Positions 10,310 to 21,151 are shown, counted from the first letter of the stretch. The stretch: DNA of 64,000 nucleotides from Hippophae tibetana (GCA_037013495.1 CM072811.1:14327190-14391189), one strand, 5' to 3'. Notes: generated by a model not told the origin, from the letters alone. Numbers and translations: made by a program.

Positions 10310-10950
10310 ATTGATTTGCAAAGAATGTTTTGAAGATGATCGGATTAGAACCCTAAGGGAACAAAGTCCTTAAGGTCCTATCCTTGAGACACCACAAAGG
10401 GTGATCACTTCCTTTGATAAATCCATTTCAATAATTCAATCAAGAACTCAAGAAGGCAATGTAAAGCACTTTCTGAAATAAACTTGTTAAATGATCAAAA
10501 CGTTCTCCAACAAGTACATGGGTGCCACTTTTCATAAGAAACAAAGCCTAAACGAAAAACCCTAAACAAAATTGGCTTATTTCTTTGTAGATTTCACCTA
10601 CTAAATCCTTAAAAAATAAAAGACTAAAAAGACTTATGATAAATGAAACATAAAAGGCACACAATTAACTGAAACAAAAATTGCTTCTTAAATTAATCCT
10701 TGCATCCAACTTGATCCGCTAAATATATCCCTTGCATACAAAAATAGACCATCATTGGTGAAGTTTTTGAATCCTCGAATTTAGTTTTTGAATTTTCAAG
10801 TACAACCTCTTTATATTTCACTTCCATGATCAAGCCTTACAAACTTCTTTCATCCTCTTTGTCTTTGCCCTAGTCATTAGACCACCAATTCCTTGTAAAA
10901 GATCTTAAGAATATTTGGGAATATCAACTTGGTTAGCACCTCGATCTCCA
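10310..10950 (-). repeat. Partial G1 LTR (long subtype)
   Basis: Minus-strand LTR ending CGATCTCCA at 10950, lacking about its last 50 bp at the left junction. It keeps the segment at about 10760-10880 that, read on the minus strand, encodes the pol tail (Lys/Arg-rich, with EVKYKE and KFEDSK type motifs). The same tail is found after the polypurine tract in elements H and G. Confidence 0.7.
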
Positions 10951-11455
10951 TTAACTATTTTATAAAAATTATAGTATATGTACATGAAAATAATTTTTTT
11001 TTGCATTAGTAGTTCAATTTTAATGATAGTTGATACGAGGGTACATTTGGAAACTTTTGCACACATATATATGAAAATGGAATTCTTTGCCTCTATGGTG
11101 CAATTTTCTTAACAAGTAGTACTAGAGGACTTTTTGCAACATTTTCACCCATGTACCTAAAAATAGAATTTTACTGTATCTATAATGCAATTTTCATGAC
11201 TGGTGGTACTTTAGTACATTTTTGCAAAATATTTGCGCATATAGATGAAAAGACATTTCGTTCTATCCATATTGTAATTTTCATGACAGGTAGTACCATA
11301 GTACAATTTACAACCTATTCACACATATACTTGAAAATGGTATTTTATTGCATCCGTAATGCATTTATCAAGATAGGTGGTAGCGGAACACTATTAGCAA
11401 CGTTTACTCTAATATATCCTAAAATGGAATTTGGTGGCATCATTAGTGCAATTAA
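10951..11455. repeat. 87-bp tandem array, left part
   Basis: About five diverged copies. The landmark GCAATTTTCATGAC (and variants) recurs near 11010, 11098, 11186, 11272, 11360 and 11448, giving a period of 86-88 bp. Between landmarks, GTACTTTAGTAC-like and CATATATATGAAAATGGAATT-like pieces also repeat. The open frame 11151-11507 is a by-product. The array resumes at 19467. Confidence 0.8.
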
Positions 11456-12049
11456 TGGAGATCAAGGTTCTAATGAAATTGATGTTCCCAAGTGTCGATC
11501 AAATTAATGTTTCCAAATATGCTCAAGCTCTTTTGTAAGGAATTGGTGGAACAATGACTAGGGATAGATTTGGAAGATCAAGTTGGATGCAAGGGTTACT
11601 TTAGGAGGCAATTTTTGTTTAATTAATTTTGGGATTTTTATGTTTTATTTATTGTAAGACTTTTTAGTCTTTTATTTTTTTATAGATTGATTAGGCCTAA
11701 TCAATAATTATATAGGCCCATTAGGACCGTTTCATCTAGGGTTTTTCTATTCAGGTTTCTACCATATAAATGAGTTGCTATGTAATTTGAAGGTAACAAC
11801 AAATATCATTATTGAAATGTATATTTCATAAAACTTTTCCTTTGTCTTCTTGTGTTCTAGATTGAATTCTTGAATTTGACTTATCAAAGAGAGTGATCCA
11901 CCTTTGTGGCTTCTCAAGATTGGGTTTTAAGGAGTTTGTTTCCTTAGGATTCAATATCATCATCTTCAACAAGCTCTTAGCAATTCAAGCATTCCTATTC
12001 CTTTGAGGTTGTGGGTTGATAGGGTTGTTTGTCTAGAGAGTCTGCATCA
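11456..12049 (+). repeat. G1 LTR J with primer site after it
   Basis: Begins TGGAGATCAAGG directly after the 87-bp array and ends TCTGCATCA. The primer-binding site TGGTTTCAGAGCC follows at 12052-12064, so this was a 5' LTR. Only about 25 bp of its internal region remain before the next LTR begins at 12076. Confidence 0.8.
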
Positions 12050-12051
12050 TT

Positions 12052-12064
12052 TGGTTTCAGAGCC
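12052..12064 (+). other. Primer-binding site after LTR J
   Basis: TGGTTTCAGAGCC differs by one base from TGGTATCAGAGCC, the complement of initiator tRNA-Met. Two bases separate it from the LTR end. Confidence 0.75.
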
Positions 12065-12075
12065 TTGGATATTAA

Positions 12076-12757
12076 TAGAGATTGAGGTGTTAATCCAATG
12101 GATGTTCCAAAGTGCTGATCAAGTTTATGTTTCCAAAATTCATAAGATCTTGTGTAAGGAATTGGCAGTCCAATGTCAAGGGATAGATTTGGAAGATTAA
12201 GTTGGGTGCAAGGTTTACTTTAGGAAGAAATTTTTGTTTTAATTAATTTTGGGCCTTTTTGTTTAGCAATTTTTATTTTAGTTAATTGTGGGATGTTTTT
12301 CAATTTTTGTTTTAATTAATTTTGGGTCTTTTATATTTAGCAAGTTTTATTTGAGTTAATTGTGAGCTTTTTATTTTAAGTATTTTAGTCTTTTATTTTT
12401 AAAGGATGGATTAGGATCATTCCCCACTAAACAAAGCCTATATTATCTAGGGTTTTTCTATTAGAGATTCTTGCCTATAAAAGAGTAGTTATGTAATTTG
12501 AAGGCAAGAATGAATATCATTAATGAAAAATATGTTTCAGAAAGCTTTTAATTTGTCATGTTATGTACTTGACTGAATGCTTGAATGAGACTTATCAAAA
12601 GGAGTGTTCATCCTTTGTGGCATCTCAAGATTGGGATTTTAAGGACTTTGTTTCCTTAGGGTTCTCATTATCTTCAACACGCTCTTAGCAACTCAATCAT
12701 TCCTATTTCTTTGAGTTCATGGGTTCCTAGGGTTATTCGCCTAGAGGGTCCATATTA
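12076..12757 (+). repeat. 5' LTR of element K
   Basis: Begins TAGAGATTGAGG and ends GGTCCATATTA. A local duplication repeats the stretch TTTTGTTTTAATTAATTTTGGG (about 12227-12330), making it longer than most. TATA-like CTATAAAAGAG near 12474. Confidence 0.75.
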
Positions 12758-13213
12758 GTTGTTGATAACAAGTTTTCTATCTTCATCTATCTTTTTTTTT
12801 TGAATTCTAGATTTCAAAAACAAATTTGTCCTTTGATTGTTTTCTGTGTTCTTGATTGTTTTCTACGTTCTTGATTGTTTTTTGCATTCTTGAGTCACAA
12901 ATCATAAAAAAAAATCGTCCTTTTGAGTCTTGTGTTTTCTTTCAATTTTGTTGTCATTGTTTTCGTATTTTATTTCATTTTTTCGTTTTTAACTCCTCGT
13001 ATCTTTTCTTTGTTCTTTATTTCTGTGATATATCTATATTTGCTCTTAAAAAAAAGAAAAAAAGAAGAAAAGGAAAACATAGTAGTAGATTCTTCAAGAA
13101 TCTAATTCTTTTTATCTTAGTGAGTTTTATTATTCTTATTAAAATTGGCTTTCCCTTTGATTTGTTCTTGCTACCCCAAGACTAATTATTTTGTTTAAAA
13201 GGGAATTATAGTT

Positions 13214-13450
13214 GATCAAGAGTCTTTTTTTTAGAGTCATCTTTGGTCAAGAGTCTTTCTTTAGAGTTCTCTTCGGTCAATAGTCTTTCTTTAGAGTCCT
13301 ATTTGGAAAAAAATCATTCTTTAGAGTCCTCTTTGGTCAAGAGTCTTTCTTTAGAGTCCTCTATGGTCAAATACCTTTCTTTGGAGTCCTCTTTGGTCAA
13401 GAGTCTTTCTTTAGAGTCCTCTTTGGTCAATAGCTTTTCTTTTTAGTCCT
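13214..13450 (+). repeat. 30-bp leader minisatellite, element K
   Basis: Eight units in exact 30-base register (TTAGAGT at 13231, 13261, 13291, 13321, 13351 and so on, with TTGGAGT at 13381 and TTTTAGT at 13441). Confidence 0.9.
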
Positions 13451-13740
13451 AATTGGACTTTCCTTTTGTCATACTTTGCCATTAAGTTTTTAGAATTCTT
13501 AATTTTGAGATTGTCACTAATAAAAAAATTATTTCTTGAGATTATTTGGATTCTTTGATTTTGTTAACAACACAAAGAAGGTTGGCATGAGCTTTGAGCA
13601 ATAAACAAAAAGTGCAAAAATAGTGTTAAAATATTAGCACAAATAATGTAAAATAAAAAGAAAGGAATAACAATCTTATTTGAGAGCAAATAGGTGAGGC
13701 AGTGTGTGGTTTATCTCATTCTATTTTATAAGTTCACAAC

Positions 13741-14375
13741 ATGAGTGAGGAAGGAGGAGACCCACAAGAGGTTGACTCGAAATTCTTCATCAAATCTATT
13801 AATGACCAATTGAAGAGGATGAATATAAGGTTGGATTATTTAGAATACTCTTCATATTCTAAATTACATAAAAGAAGACATGGGTGAGACAAAGAAGAAA
13901 CTAATTCCAATATGGAAGAGAGAGTAAGTTATAAATGGGAAATTTTTATGGTTGTACAAACAAATTGAGAAATTGAAAGTGTCAATTCTGATGTTGAAAT
14001 GGAAGAACCTATGCATGGAGATTCACATGTCACAAGGAGAGTCCTAAATATACCGCCTAAGCATGAAGTAGATGAGAAGCACCATGATCATATTTTCCAC
14101 ACAAGATGCAATATGAAGGATAAGGTATGCACGTTAGTTATTTATAGTCAAAGCTATACTAATGTTGCTAGTACCTTCTTGGTAGAAAAGGTAAATTTGA
14201 ATTGGTAAGAGCATCCCAAACCGTATAACCTACCATGGCTAAATGATTATGTAGAAGTGGAGGTTAACAAAAAACTTTGGGTTGCTTTTTCAATTAGAAA
14301 ATAAGGAGATGAGATTCTTTGTGATGTGGCACCGATGTATGCTGGTCATATAATGCTAGGCCCACCTTGGTAGTT
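13741..14375 (+). pseudogene. Gag N-terminus and protease of element K
   Basis: ATG at 13741 (MSEEGGDPQ). Residues like DSKFFIKSINDQLKRMN follow, then at 13925-13951 the shared jump over the gag core to MVVQTN. The frame is broken by stops near 13886 and 13967. From 13999 it is open to 14207 (VTRRVLNI, HIFHTRCNMKDKVCT). The catalytic DSG is replaced (YSQ), so the protease is dead. Confidence 0.65.
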
Positions 14376-14915
14376 TGATAAAAGGGTGTCGTACGATGGG
14401 TGCAAAAATTTCTATTCTTTTGAAATGAACAACTAGAAAGTGGTATTTTCCCTTCTCAAACCATTTCAAGCTTATGAGGACCAAATTACGATAGCAAGAG
14501 AGTGCAAGATGTGGGAATAAAAAAAGTGGGAACAAAAGAAAAAAAATAGTGCAAATAAGGTTGAGCAGAGAAAGGGAGAGAAAGTGAGCCAAAAGGAGAG
14601 AAAAATAAAAAAAAGGAGTGTAATTTCTGAAAACATGAGATTAAGAGTATAATGAAGGCAAGGCAACTAATACTTGTACTTATGTACAAGGATTTTTATC
14701 TTTCTACTAACGATCTTAACTCTTCTTTGCCTACTGTTGTTGCATCTTTATGCCATGACTCTAAGGATCAACTTCTTGAAGAGATTCTTGTGGATTACCT
14801 TCTTTTAGAGGAATTAAGCATGAAATAGACTTAAGACATGGATCCGTTATACCAAATTGACTTGCTTAGAGATGTAAGATTCAAGGAAGAATCTTTCCAA
14901 AGAGAATGGGAATAA
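14376..14915 (+). pseudogene. Charged linker and RT lead-in of element K
   Basis: The linker (about 14500-14640) is shorter than in D. The RT lead-in (14650-14870) has several stops and reaches the shared join near 14868-14884, then a purine tract (AGAGAATGGGAATAA) and the LTR. Confidence 0.6.
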
Positions 14916-15570
14916 TGGAGATTGAGGTGTGGATCAAGTTAATGTTCAGTAGTGCAGATCAAGTTGCTATTTCCAAATATTCATAAGATCTTTTGCAAGT
15001 AATTGGCGATCCAATAACTAGGGATAGATTTGGAAGATCAAGTTGGGTGCAAGGTTACTTAATTGTGGGCCTTTATGTTAAGCAATTATTTTTTAGTTAA
15101 TTGTGGGAGTTTTAAAAAAAAATTAATTAATTGTGGGCCATTTATGTATAGTAATTTCTATTTTAGTTAATTGTGGGATTTTTATTTTAAGTCTTTTAGT
15201 ATTTTCCTTTTTAAGGTTGGATTAGGCCCAATCCACCATTAAAAAGCCAATGTTATATAGGGTTTTTCTATTAGGGTTTCTTGCTTATAAAAGAGTAGCT
15301 ATGTAATTTGGAGGTAAGAATAAATATCATTAATGAAAAGTATATTTCAGAAAAAGCTTTTACTTTGCCTTCTTGTGTTCTTCATTGAATATTTGAATTA
15401 GACTTATCAAAGGGAGTGACCATACTTTGTGGCATCTGAAATTTTTTTAAGGACTTTGTTTCCTTAGAGTTTTAATCTGATCATCTTCAACATGTTCTTA
15501 GCAATTCAATCATTCTTATTCCTTTGAGTGCATAGGTTCCTAGGGTTATTTTTCTAGAGAGTCCACATCA
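14916..15570 (+). repeat. LTR shared by elements K and M
   Basis: Begins TGGAGATTGAGG and ends GAGTCCACATCA. TATA-like TTATAAAAG at 15285-15293. About 655 bp. The sequence after it (GTTGCTGAAAAC) is leader without a primer site, the same join as after the LTR at 12757. Confidence 0.8.
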
Positions 15571-17124
15571 GTTGCTGAAAACAACTGATGTTGTTTGAAT
15601 TCTAGAATTTTAAAAAAATGTCCTTTGTTTTTTTTTTTTGCGTTCTTAATTGTTTTCTGCATTATTAGTCACAAATAACAAAAAAAAAAAGAGAAATTCG
15701 TCCTTTTGTGTCTTGTGTTTTCTTCCAAATATCGTTGTCGTTCTCTTCGTATTTGGATTTTTTTTTTGTAGTTTTCTTTGAATTCTTCATATCTTTTTCT
15801 TGTTCTTTTATTTCTATATTCAATCTATCTTTGTTCTTAAAAAAAAGGAAAAAAAGAGAAAACTATAAGAAAAGGGATACTATTTAGTTTCAAAATAAAA
15901 CTTGATAAAACAAAGTTGCAACTTTAAACGACTATAACTTTTGATTCTAGTAACGAAACCACTATTATAATATTTCAACTCGAAGCTCATTTTGATTCCT
16001 ACAATAAAAACTGGGCCTCAACTCTGATTTTGAAATTTTCGAGCACATGTTTCACCATTTAAAGCACTAACTGAGGGGTGCAAGATTTCTAGCTTGCACC
16101 TTTTTGCATTGTTTTATATTCTTATTCATTAGGGTTGCGTATTTTTTTTGTAGATCTTATATTCACAATAGTAGTAGAATAAGTAAACAAAATAAAAAAA
16201 GGAGGAGAAGGAAAGGACAACAAAGTAGTAGATTGTTCTGGAATCTAATTCTTGAGTGATTGGTGAGTTTTCTTGTTCTAGTTGAAATTGGTTTTCCCTT
16301 TATTTTGTTCTTACTGCCCAAGACTATTTAAAAAAAGAGAATCATAGTTGATCAAGAGTCTTTCTTTAGAGTCCTCTTTAGTCAAGAGTATTTCTTTAGA
16401 GTTCTCTTTGGTCAAAATTCTCTCTTTAGAGTCCTCTTTGGTCAAGAGTCTTTCTTTAGGGTCCTCTTTCGTCAAAAGTCTTTCTTTAGAGTTCTATTTG
16501 GTCAAGAGTCTTTCTTTAGGGTCCTCTTTCGTCAAAAGTCTTTCTTTAGAGTTCTATTTGGTCAAGAGTCTTTCTTTAGATTCATCTTTGGAATTTCTTT
16601 CTTTAGAGTCCAGTTTGGACTTTCTTTTGTCATACTTTTCCATTAAGCTTTTAGAATTCTAAAATTTGAAATTGTCACAAATAAAATGATAACTTCTTGA
16701 GATTAGTTGGATTATTTGATTTTGTTAAGAACACAAAGGATTTTGGCGTGAGCTTTGAAAAAAAAATAGAGAGTGTGTAGATAGTGTTAAAAAAAGAGCA
16801 AAAATATTGTTAAAGAAAGGGAGAGAGCTAACAATCTTATTTAAGAGCAACACGTGAGGGAGTGAATGGGTTATCTCATTTAATTTGATAGGTTGAAATG
16901 AAATTTTCATGAAATCCATTCATGACTAATTTAAGAGGATGAATGCATGGTTGGGTGATTTAAAATCATCTTCTAGTTCTAAATTACATAAAAGAAGACA
17001 TATAAGACATGGGTTAGACACAAAAGAAACTGATTCCATTGTAGAAGAGAGAGCAAGTAATGGAGATCGAGATGTTGATCAAGTTGATGTTCCCAAATAT
17101 TCTCAAGATCCTTCGCAAGGAATT
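15571..17124 (+). mobile_element. G1 element M: leader, gag N-terminus, start of LTR
   Basis: Leader 15571-16895 with the conserved AAACGACTATAACTTTTG block (15925) and a 30-bp array. A gag N-terminal piece without its start codon (about 16900-17058, HKRRHIRHGLD) joins directly at 17061 to the first 64 bp of an LTR (TGGAGATCGAGATG). Everything between gag and LTR is gone. The LTR is interrupted by a CACTA transposon at 17125. Confidence 0.65.
16350..16610 (+). repeat. 30-bp leader minisatellite, element M
   Basis: About nine units. 16441-16500 and 16501-16560 are identical over 60 bases, a two-unit duplication more recent than the divergence among the other units. Confidence 0.9.
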
Positions 17125-18230
17125 CACTACTACAAAAAGAGGTATATAAGTCGATATGTAAAGTCGGTTTTTTCCAAAAACTGACTTATAATTAATTTAA
17201 AGTCGGTTCGGTGTAGAACCGACGGTATCCACGTAGAACATAGCATCGGTTCACGTGTCGAACTGACGCTATCCATGTGTGTAGCGTCAGTGCCCAAAAC
17301 CTCCTCCACTTCTCCTCCACTCTTTCTCATTTTCTAGCCACCTACGACTACCAATTCTAGTGCTGGTTAGTGGGTTTTCTTCCTCTCTAACTAATCTTTT
17401 AGATCCCCTATATTTTTGAGCAAAATACTCAACTTTTTTATACCCATTTCTCACTTACAAAACACCGTTTTTTTCTTCCTTTCCTTCATTTTTTCACTTC
17501 ATTTACTTTTGTAAGTATTTCTATTAATTTTACGCACTTATTATTCATATTGTTTTCTCTTATTATGTGTATAAATTTTTGTATTATATATGTAGGTTTG
17601 TATTATAACATTAGGAGAAGAATATGATGATCTTGAATAAAATACAACAAAACCATGGTAATTTTTCTACTATTAATTAATATTTTATTTTTCAAATATT
17701 TGTATTATTTTAACTATTTGCTAAACTGATTTTGGTTTTTTTCTGCTCGAATACAGGTTTTTATTTGAGTATAATAGAAAATGAGTAACTTTTTAAAAAA
17801 AAAAATTAAAGTCGGTTCACCGCATGAACCGACTTTAAATTTTAAGTCATTTCATTTAAAGTTGATTCAGCGAACTGACTTTAAATTAGTTTAAAGTCAT
17901 TTTTTAACCAACTTCAATTCCTTCTCTTTCTAGGCAAAATAGATTAAAGAAAAACTAACTATGTGCTCAATTATTTTCAAGGAGAAAGATTTAAATCAAA
18001 GTACCCACAAAACTCTCACTAATATAATAGTAGATTTTGAAAAAAAATTCTTAAATCCATCCTCAATCACAAATTTCATAATCATAACAAGTTCAGTAAT
18101 ACTCAAGTACATTGTTGATAAGAGAATCAAACAACTCAAGACTATAGGAGTAGACACCCCCAAACATAAACTAAATAATGTCCTTATTGTTATTTAAAAG
18201 TGAGATAAATAGAAGAAATGAAGTGAACTT
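17125..18230 (+). mobile_element. CACTA transposon remnant, no transposase (CACTA-1)
   Basis: Begins CACTACTACAAAAAG, the terminal signature of the CACTA (En/Spm) superfamily, after a possible 3-bp target ATT. Subterminal motifs AAAGTCGGTT and their inverts (GAACCGACTTTAA) cluster at 17160-17225 and 17808-17895. A further inverted pair is ATCGGTTC with GAACTGACGC. The first 550 bp resemble the CACTA at 53337. No right terminus (GTAGTAGTG) is visible; it appears lost after about 17915. The 78-codon frame at 17961-18197 is unrecognised. Confidence 0.7.
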
Positions 18231-18234
18231 CCCT

Positions 18235-18931
18235 AGTTTTATGGTCGAGAAGTAGAGGTTAACAAACAAGTTTAGGTTCCTTTTTCAATTTTCAATTGGA
18301 AAATATGAAGATGAGGTTCTTTGTGATGTGGCACCAAATTATGTTGCTCACATATTGCTCAGCTGACCATGGTAGTTGGAAAGGAGGGTGTCATATGATG
18401 GTTATAGAAATCATTGTTCTTTTGAAATGAACAATCGAAAATTTGTATTAGCCTTTCTCAAACATTTGGAAGCTTATGAAGACCAAATTAGGATAGTAGG
18501 AGAGTGCAAGTTGAGAGAAAAACAAAAGTGTGAGCAAGAGGAAAATAAAAAAAATGGTAAGTGAGGTAAAGAACAAAAATGTAGAGCAAAGTGAGCATAA
18601 TAAAGGGAAAAGTGAGCAAAAATGAGAAGAAAGTGAGCACAAAGGAGGGAAGAGTGAGAAAAGAGTTGAGAAAAGTGAGTAAAAAGGAGTGTACTTATGT
18701 ACATGGATGTTTATCTTTCTACTAATGATCTTAACTCTTCTTTGCCTAGTGTTGTTGGGTCTTTATGGTAGGACTGTAAGGATCAACTTCATGAAAAGAG
18801 CCCCTATGGATTACCTCCTCTAAGAGGAATTAAGCATCAAATAGACTTCATACATTGATCCGTCCTACCAAATCGACCTACTTGTAGAGTTAAGATTCGA
18901 GGGCAAATATTTTTGAAGAGGAGGGGAATAA
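18235..18931 (+). pseudogene. G1 fragment N: protease end, linker, RT lead-in
   Basis: Starts at EVEVNKQV-like sequence of the protease C-terminus, then DVAP, a frame SYDGYRNHCSFEMNNRK (18376 on), a linker of EQEENKK and SEHK-type repeats (18500-18690), and the RT lead-in, ending with the shared join near 18886-18902 and the purine tract AAGAGGAGGGGAA. The 5' half is missing; this may be the rest of element M or a separate copy. Confidence 0.65.
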
Positions 18932-19466
18932 TAAAGATCGAGGTGCTAATCAAGTTGATATTTCCAAATTTGCTCAAGATCTTTTTCATGGAATTGGTGG
19001 TACAAAGACTAGGGATAGATTTGGAAGATGAAGTTCGGTGCAAGGGTTACTTTAGGAAGCAATATTTTTTTACTTAATTGTGGGATTTTATGTTTTATTT
19101 ATCATAAGTCTTTTTAGTCTTTTATTTTATTAGAATTAATTTTTCCTAATCCATTACTATATATGCCCATTATGCCCATTTCATCTAGAGTATCTATGTA
19201 ATTTGGAGGTAACAACGAATACTATTAACAAAAAGTATATTTCATAAAGCTTTTGCTTTGCCTTTTAGTGTTCTTGATTGAATGCTTCAATTCGACTTAC
19301 AAAGAGAGTGATCATCAATTGCTGCATCTCAAGATTGGGGTTTTATGGACTTTGTTTCCTTAGGGTTCTAATATGATCATCTTCAACAAGGTTTTAGCAA
19401 TTCAATCATTCTTATTCCTTTGAGTTTGTGGGTTCCTAGGGTTGTTCGCCTAGAGGGTCCGCATCA
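18932..19466 (+). repeat. 3' LTR of fragment N
   Basis: Begins TAAAGATCGAGG and ends GGTCCGCATCA, 535 bp. It lacks part of the TATA region (CTAGAGTATCTATG replaces the usual stretch). It is followed immediately by the 87-bp array. Confidence 0.8.
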
Positions 19467-19788
19467 TCAACTTTAATGATATGTAATATTAGAGAACTTT
19501 TAGCTAATTTTTTAAAGATACAATTAAAAACATAGTTTTGTTGTATTCTTGGTAAAATTTATGATTGGTGTTATAGAAGCGCCCTTTGTAAATTTTCGCA
19601 AATATACTCAAAAATGGAATTTGCTTACAACCCTACTGCAATTTTCAAGATCGGAAATCCTTGAGCAGTTTTAACTACTTTGTCTCATGTATATTCAAAA
19701 ATGAAAATTTGTTGCATTTGTAGTGCAATTTTCATGACACATGATAACAAAGAACTTTTCATAACTTTTTCGTACATAAACCCAAAAA
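19467..19788. repeat. 87-bp tandem array, right part
   Basis: Landmarks GCAATTTTCAAGATC (19637) and GCAATTTTCATGACAC (19724) are 87 bp apart and match the array at 10951-11455, with TATTCAAAAATG-like pieces between. It stops at 19788, where a TG...CA LTR of family G4 begins. Confidence 0.75.
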
Positions 19789-20549
19789 TGTTACACAAAC
19801 CCAACCAATTTGTTATTAAACTCATAACAAGATCAATGCTAAGGACCATTCTACTTTCAGATTCAGATGAAAACCACAATCTAGCACCTATAAGAGATGT
19901 GAACCTTGGTACAAGGAAGACACTACAATCAAGGATGTACACTCAATTGATAAATCAAGGGATGAATGCCACGATGAAAATCTGATTAGTTCATATAGTT
20001 CTAAAAGAACCAAAGAGAAATTACTATAATTTTTCTTATGCATGATCAACTGATTTTATGGATTGAAAAGAGTATAATTTATAGATCCAAGATCTTGAGT
20101 GTTCAGCCCTAATATCCCTTAAGATTGCACAATCAGCCTTAATATTCTCTATGATTATGCATTAATTACTAAAATTCTTAAGGTAATTTTCCAAAATCAC
20201 AAAAAGGAAAGTTGAAAAGTAATCACCTAACACCAAAATAGAAAAGTAAGCTAAGACTTGGCTTTTTAAGCCATTAAAAACATGATATTTCCTCTTAAAA
20301 AAACCATGTGGTGAAATCCCATAAGTTTTTCTTATTAACTTTCTCGGATTTTGAATCATATTCATTAAGGGTTGGATAATTCATTCATCGCCATCAATTA
20401 GCTTCCATGTATATACTTGATACCAAATCCCTCGAATCAAGCCATTTAATGCATTATGAAAGTTCTTGGCACGTGCTCTTGTAACTGGACCAATCAAAAT
20501 ATGAATAGGATATATATGCCATGCTCTTATTCTAGCCATGTCCTTATCA
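19789..20549 (-). repeat. LTR of Ty3 family G4
   Basis: On the minus strand it begins TGATAAGGACATGG right after a purine tract (GATGAGGGGAA) and ends TTTGTGTAACA. About 761 bp. The coding frame of pol runs through the purine tract into this LTR (FEDEGNDKDMARIRAW, later GPVTRARAK). The open frame 19680-19985 on the plus strand is a shadow. Confidence 0.65.
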
Positions 20550-21151
20550 TTCCCCTCATCTTCAAAATGATTTGTCCTGAAATCAAGCTCATCACATACG
20601 ACAAAAGGACTCAAATTAGAAACATTAGTGGTAGCACTTACATTATACTCATTGGGGAAATCCAACTTGTATGAATTTTCCTTGACCTATTCCAAGACTA
20701 GAAAAGGTCCATCCCTTCTTGGTAGGAGCTTGGATTTCCTTTGAGTTAGAATTTGTTCCTTACATATGTGCAACCAAACCCCATCTATAGGTTCAAATAC
20801 CACCTATTGTCTTCCTTTTTGGTCTTCTTTTACATATTGTTCAGTTCTTCTTTTGATGTTGAGCTTTGCTTTCTCATGAATTTTCTTTACAAGCTCAGCT
20901 CTTATTTTCCAATCTAAATTCAGACACTTAGACAAGGGAAATGGTGATAAATCCAAAGGAATTAAAGGATCAAAACCATAAACAATCTCAAATGTTGAAA
21001 ATTTAGTAGTAGAATAAACATAACTATTATAAGAAAAATTAATGTGTGGCAAACTATCTTTCCTTATTTTAATACTTATGTTAACAATTTCCCCTGAAAA
21101 AGTAGATGAAGTCCTATTCCCTACTTCTATTTGACCATCTATTTGAGGATG
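20381..21151 (-). pseudogene. Integrase C-terminus of Ty3 family G4
   Basis: Two frames. 20804-21151 contains the last catalytic region (HPQIDGQIEVGNR, LPHINFSYN, FEIVYGFDPL; the usual Glu before FAYN is replaced by Asn). 20381-20700 contains the C-terminal fold (KLLPRRDGPF, YKLDFPNEYNVSATTNVS) and the tail GPVTRARAK, which crosses into the LTR. The gene is cut at 21151 by element H, and I do not see the upstream half to the right of H. Confidence 0.7.

Larger units (their letters stand above)
12076..15570 (+). mobile_element. G1 element K, short non-autonomous copy
   Basis: 5' LTR 12076-12757, leader 12758-13740 with a 30-bp array, gag N-terminus, protease, linker, shortened pol, 3' LTR 14916-15570. 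It has the same two coding deletions as D (gag core; RT to integrase). The LTR is followed at once by GTTGTTGATAACA, so the primer site is missing. The 3' LTR also serves as the left border of element M. Confidence 0.75.

Noticed and set aside
11151-11507. 118-codon ORF over the 87-bp array
   Set aside because: Follows the tandem repeat; the unit length is not a multiple of three and the frame is not periodic as a protein.
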